From positions 525 to 7,249 of the forward strand of contig DAAV01000078.1 of assembly GCA_001701295.1 (NCBI GenBank): a stretch of 6,725 nucleotides of DNA. Reading direction: 5' to 3'. The stretch comes from Bacteroidales bacterium H10 (lineage in GTDB: Bacteria > Bacteroidota > Bacteroidia > Bacteroidales > Muribaculaceae). Every line of letters starts with the position of its first letter. The stretch's first letter is position 1. The notes under the pieces were generated by a model. That model was given only the letters and a program-made list of their open reading frames with translations, was not told the origin of the DNA and made no database searches. Shown here one piece after another: positions 4,648-6,725 of the stretch. Both the position numbers and the translations under genes were made by a program.

Positions 4648-4730
4648 GTACTTAAGTAGCGTTTTAATTTGATCGCTTACTTATAATTCGCAAGTGACAT
4701 AGCTGTGGAAATATATAAATCACTGAAAGT

Positions 4731-4738
4731 TATGTTTG
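4731..4738 (+). promoter_or_regulatory. probable -7 box of the rhuM promoter
   Basis: TATGTTTG matches TAnnTTTG and lies 25 bases before the rhuM ATG at 4764. The expected -33 TTTG is not clear; GTG at about 4705-4707 is the nearest candidate and the spacing is poor. Confidence 0.4.
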
Positions 4739-4763
4739 CCGATAAATTCAACAATTGATTGCC

Positions 4764-5764
4764 ATGGCAAAGGAAATACAGTTTATACTCTATAATCTGC
4801 CCGACAATTCGGGTACTGTACAAGCAATTGTCCAGGATGAGACAATATTTCTGACATAGAAAGCTATGGCAGAACTATTCGGGATTGAAGTCAAACCATT
4901 AACTATCATTTGAAAGAAATATACTCTTCAGGGGAATTGACAGAAGATTCAACTATTCGAAAAATTCGAACAGTTCAAACTGAGGGGAGGCGTCAGGTAG
5001 AACGAGAAAGAGCTTTTTACAATCTTGATGCTATTATTAGTGTTGGGTATCGTGTTAATAGTCAGCGTGCTACACTTTTTCGCCAATGGGCGACAAAGGT
5101 TCTTAATGAATTTATCCGGAAGGGTTTTGTTCTCGACGATGACCGCCTGAAGCAGGGCAATGATGTTTTCGGGCGTGACTATTTTCGTGAACTCTTGGAG
5201 CGGGTACGTTCTATTCGTGCGAGCGAGCGTCGTATCTGGCAGCAGATTACCGATATCTATGCCGAATGCAGCATCGACTACGATCGTTTGGCTTCGACAA
5301 CAAAAGATTTTTACGCAATGGTACAGAATCGGTTTCACTATGCGATTACCGGACATACTGCTGCAGAAATCATCCATGCCGGAGCTGACCATACAAAGCC
5401 GCATATGGGGTTGACAACAAGGAAGTATGCTCCCGAAGGACGCATACTTAAATCTGATGTTTCAATAGCCAAGAACTATCTCACAGAGAAAGAAATTCGT
5501 TCACTTGAACGCACCGTTACTTCTTATTTCGATTACATAGAAGGACAGATTGAACGTGGCAATGTGTTTAATATGGAACAGTTTGCTGCAAGCGTTGACA
5601 AATTCCTGACCTTTAACGACTATAGGATTCTTCCTAATCGAGGATGCATTTCGGCCGCTCAGGCCAAAGCTAAAGCAGAAGCTGAATACGATCTCTTCAA
5701 TCCCACCCAGCAAATTGATTCCGATTTTGATAAGGAAATCCGAGGTATGCTCGGAAAGGAATAA
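4764..5764 (+). pseudogene. RhuM-family protein gene, broken by a stop and a frameshift
   Basis: From ATG 4764 the frame reads MAKEIQFILYNLPDN... to FLT, then TAG at 4857-4859 where relatives have glutamine (CAG), then KAMAELFGIEV. At 4890-4892 one C is missing: GTC AAACC should read GTC CAA ACC, which restores VQTINYHLKEIYSSGEL. The rest is open to TAA 5762-5764, giving 333 residues if both lesions are repaired, the usual family length. Family features are an N-terminal winged-helix-like segment (the damaged part), YNLDAIISVGYRVNS-RATLFRQWAT, KGFVLDDDRLKQG, SIRASERRIWQQITDIYAE, HYAITGHTAAEII, and a C-terminal FNDYRIL-NRG-IS. RhuM is named from Salmonella pathogenicity island 3; its biochemical role is unknown and it is often carried on mobile DNA. 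A C-terminal piece from a TTG near 4910 could still be translated. Confidence 0.88.
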
Positions 5765-5840
5765 TTGCGATTTATCGGAGACCATAGTGAAATTGCAACT
5801 ATTGTCGGTGTTTTGGATAGGAGAGATGAATGCGGACGAA

Positions 5841-6725
5841 TCAGTGGTTGCGGTGTCGGGAGGGGAACATCTTTCTTACATGCAGCAGCATCTTTTCAAC
5901 CGGGGCGGAGGCTACGACAAGAGTTGTGGCGACAAGGATCAATACTCCTCCCATGACTTCGCGTAGGGTGAGTACCTGCCCGAGTACGGTCACACTGAGC
6001 ACAACGGCTGAGACAGGTTCAAGGGCACCGAGTATGGCCGTCGGAGTCGAACCGATAAGCTGGATGGCTCTTGTCGTGCATGCCAGGGAGAGTACAGTCG
6101 GAATAACGGCAAGGACCGCGAGATTCCACCATCCGGAAGGTCTGGCGGGAAGGGTAAGTTCTGTGCCTGAGATTATCATGATCACATAGACGAGACATCC
6201 CCATCCGAGCACATGAAACAGGAGTTTTGTGGTCGGAATCGCCCGTATGCGGCGCGAGGCATTGACCATTATGATATATAAGGCATATGTCAGAGCTGAT
6301 ACCATTACAAGTATCACACCATAAGGACTGACAGTTTCGCCAGTTTCCGTCTTCATCAGCAGCATCAGCCCTGCACACATTATGGCCAGACATATAACGA
6401 CAGTGGCTTTAAGCTTTTCATGGAAAAAGAAAACCATCAGCACCGCGACCATTATCGGATATACGAACAGTAGCGTCGACGCTACTCCCGAATTCATATA
6501 TTTATAACTTTCGAAAAGTGACAGCGAGGAAAAAGCCATCAATATTCCGAGCACGGCTACAGGGCCTGTCTCCTCTTTTGTAAGTCTGAGGTTTCTTCTC
6601 CGGGCGAGTATCAATACTGCCAAGAGAGGCAATCCCAGAAGATACCTGAAGAGTAACACGGATATCGCGTTCATGTCCTGTTCATAGAGGGGAATGGCGA
6701 AGGCCGGGTTGGTGCCGTAGGCGGC
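5841..6725 (-). CDS. EamA/DMT-superfamily transporter, N-terminus cut by window edge
   Basis: The minus-strand frame is open from the right edge (6725) to TGA at 5841-5843, 294 residues, lacking only a few residues at the start. AAYGTNPAFAIPLYEQ, then MNAISVLLFRYLLGLPLL, begins the first EamA repeat. The second repeat, with SALTYALYIIMVNASRR, ends in the signature ALEPVSAVVLSVTVLGQVLTLREVMGGVLILVA. About ten hydrophobic helices are present, the usual two-times-five architecture of inner-membrane drug/metabolite exporters (amino acids, nucleotides or small metabolites). The substrate cannot be deduced. The tail SAPVEKMLLHVRKMFPSRHRNH is basic and cytoplasmic. The gene converges on the broken rhuM with a 76-base gap that holds no clear terminator. 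The ATG at 6674 is internal, because the conserved first helix lies upstream of it. Confidence 0.88.
   Translation of the reverse strand, partial: AAYGTNPAFAIPLYEQDMNAISVLLFRYLLGLPLLAVLILARRRNLRLTKEETGPVAVLGILMAFSSLSLFESYKYMNSGVASTLLFVYPIMVAVLMVFFFHEKLKATVVICLAIMCAGLMLLMKTETGETVSPYGVILVMVSALTYALYIIMVNASRRIRAIPTTKLLFHVLGWGCLVYVIMIISGTELTLPARPSGWWNLAVLAVIPTVLSLACTTRAIQLIGSTPTAILGALEPVSAVVLSVTVLGQVLTLREVMGGVLILVATTLVVASAPVEKMLLHVRKMFPSRHRNH

Larger units (their letters stand above)
4331..4763. other. 433-base AT-rich intergenic stretch between the SDR gene and the broken rhuM
   Basis: It begins with about 80 AT-rich bases without recognisable signals after the SDR stop. Then come a consensus promoter (4410-4439), the structured inverted-repeat block (4447-4647), a small bulged hairpin (AAGTA-GCG 4654-4661 with CGC-TACTT 4674-4682) and a likely rhuM promoter (4731-4738). 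No intrinsic terminator for the SDR gene is visible. Confidence 0.65.

Noticed and set aside
4654..4682. Bulged hairpin AAGTA-GCG / CGC-T-TACTT as a terminator of the structured block
   Set aside because: No U run follows the 3' arm and the stem is weak; not enough to call termination.
1293..4763. CRISPR array, tRNA or rRNA genes
   Set aside because: No regularly spaced repeats, no cloverleaf with a T-loop GGTTCGAATC-type motif, and no rRNA-like sequence were seen in any gene-free stretch.

Overview
The window looks like a Bacteroidales chromosome, most plausibly a gut Muribaculaceae- or Bacteroides-type genome. This rests on promoters of the Bacteroidota type (TTG/TTTG, about 19 nt, TAnnTTTG), starts without strong Shine-Dalgarno sequences, and several products whose motifs look typical of Bacteroidales (hemolysin-like acyltransferase with NHPFGSLDG, RND pump with GLENNIYMQ, RhuM, EamA). 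The assignment is by eye; no database search was possible.

Layout. Positions 1-1292 (+): the 3' end of a GtrA-family membrane protein gene overlapping a complete PlsC/hemolysin-like acyltransferase gene, a lipid/envelope pair. Positions 1293-1707: a gene-free stretch with a terminator-like stem, a very stable hairpin, a minus-strand promoter followed by what looks like the first codons of a lost small gene (MGKSQQ), and paired TTGTATCAA repeats. Positions 1708-2121 (-): a complete small phage-like/macro-domain-like protein. Positions 2122-2505: a possible 38-aa secreted peptide and a bidirectional terminator. Positions 2506-3483: a scrapyard. A minus-strand RND efflux pump gene survives as three fragments joined by deletions, with a stop and a frameshift; it is fused head to head to a plus-strand LytTR response regulator that has lost its receiver domain. 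Positions 3545-4330 (+): an intact short-chain dehydrogenase very like E. coli 7-alpha-hydroxysteroid dehydrogenase. Positions 4331-4763: AT-rich, with a strong promoter running directly into a roughly 200-nt block that has near-perfect terminal inverted repeats and strong internal hairpins, either a structured RNA or a MITE-like element. Positions 4764-5764 (+): a rhuM-family gene broken by one stop and one single-base deletion. Positions 5841-6725 (-): an EamA/DMT-family transporter gene running off the right edge.

Reading the whole: four or five apparently functional genes (lipid acyltransferase, macro-like protein, SDR, transporter, GtrA) are separated by stretches of decay. The broken pump and regulator imply that a divergent efflux locus was lost by deletion between the two 5' ends. 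The block with the inverted repeats plus the broken rhuM looks like a decaying accessory insertion between the SDR and the transporter. The most unusual item is the promoter-driven structured block at 4447-4647. The SDR is the most functionally interesting intact gene, because its close resemblance to HdhA suggests bile-acid 7-alpha-dehydrogenation.
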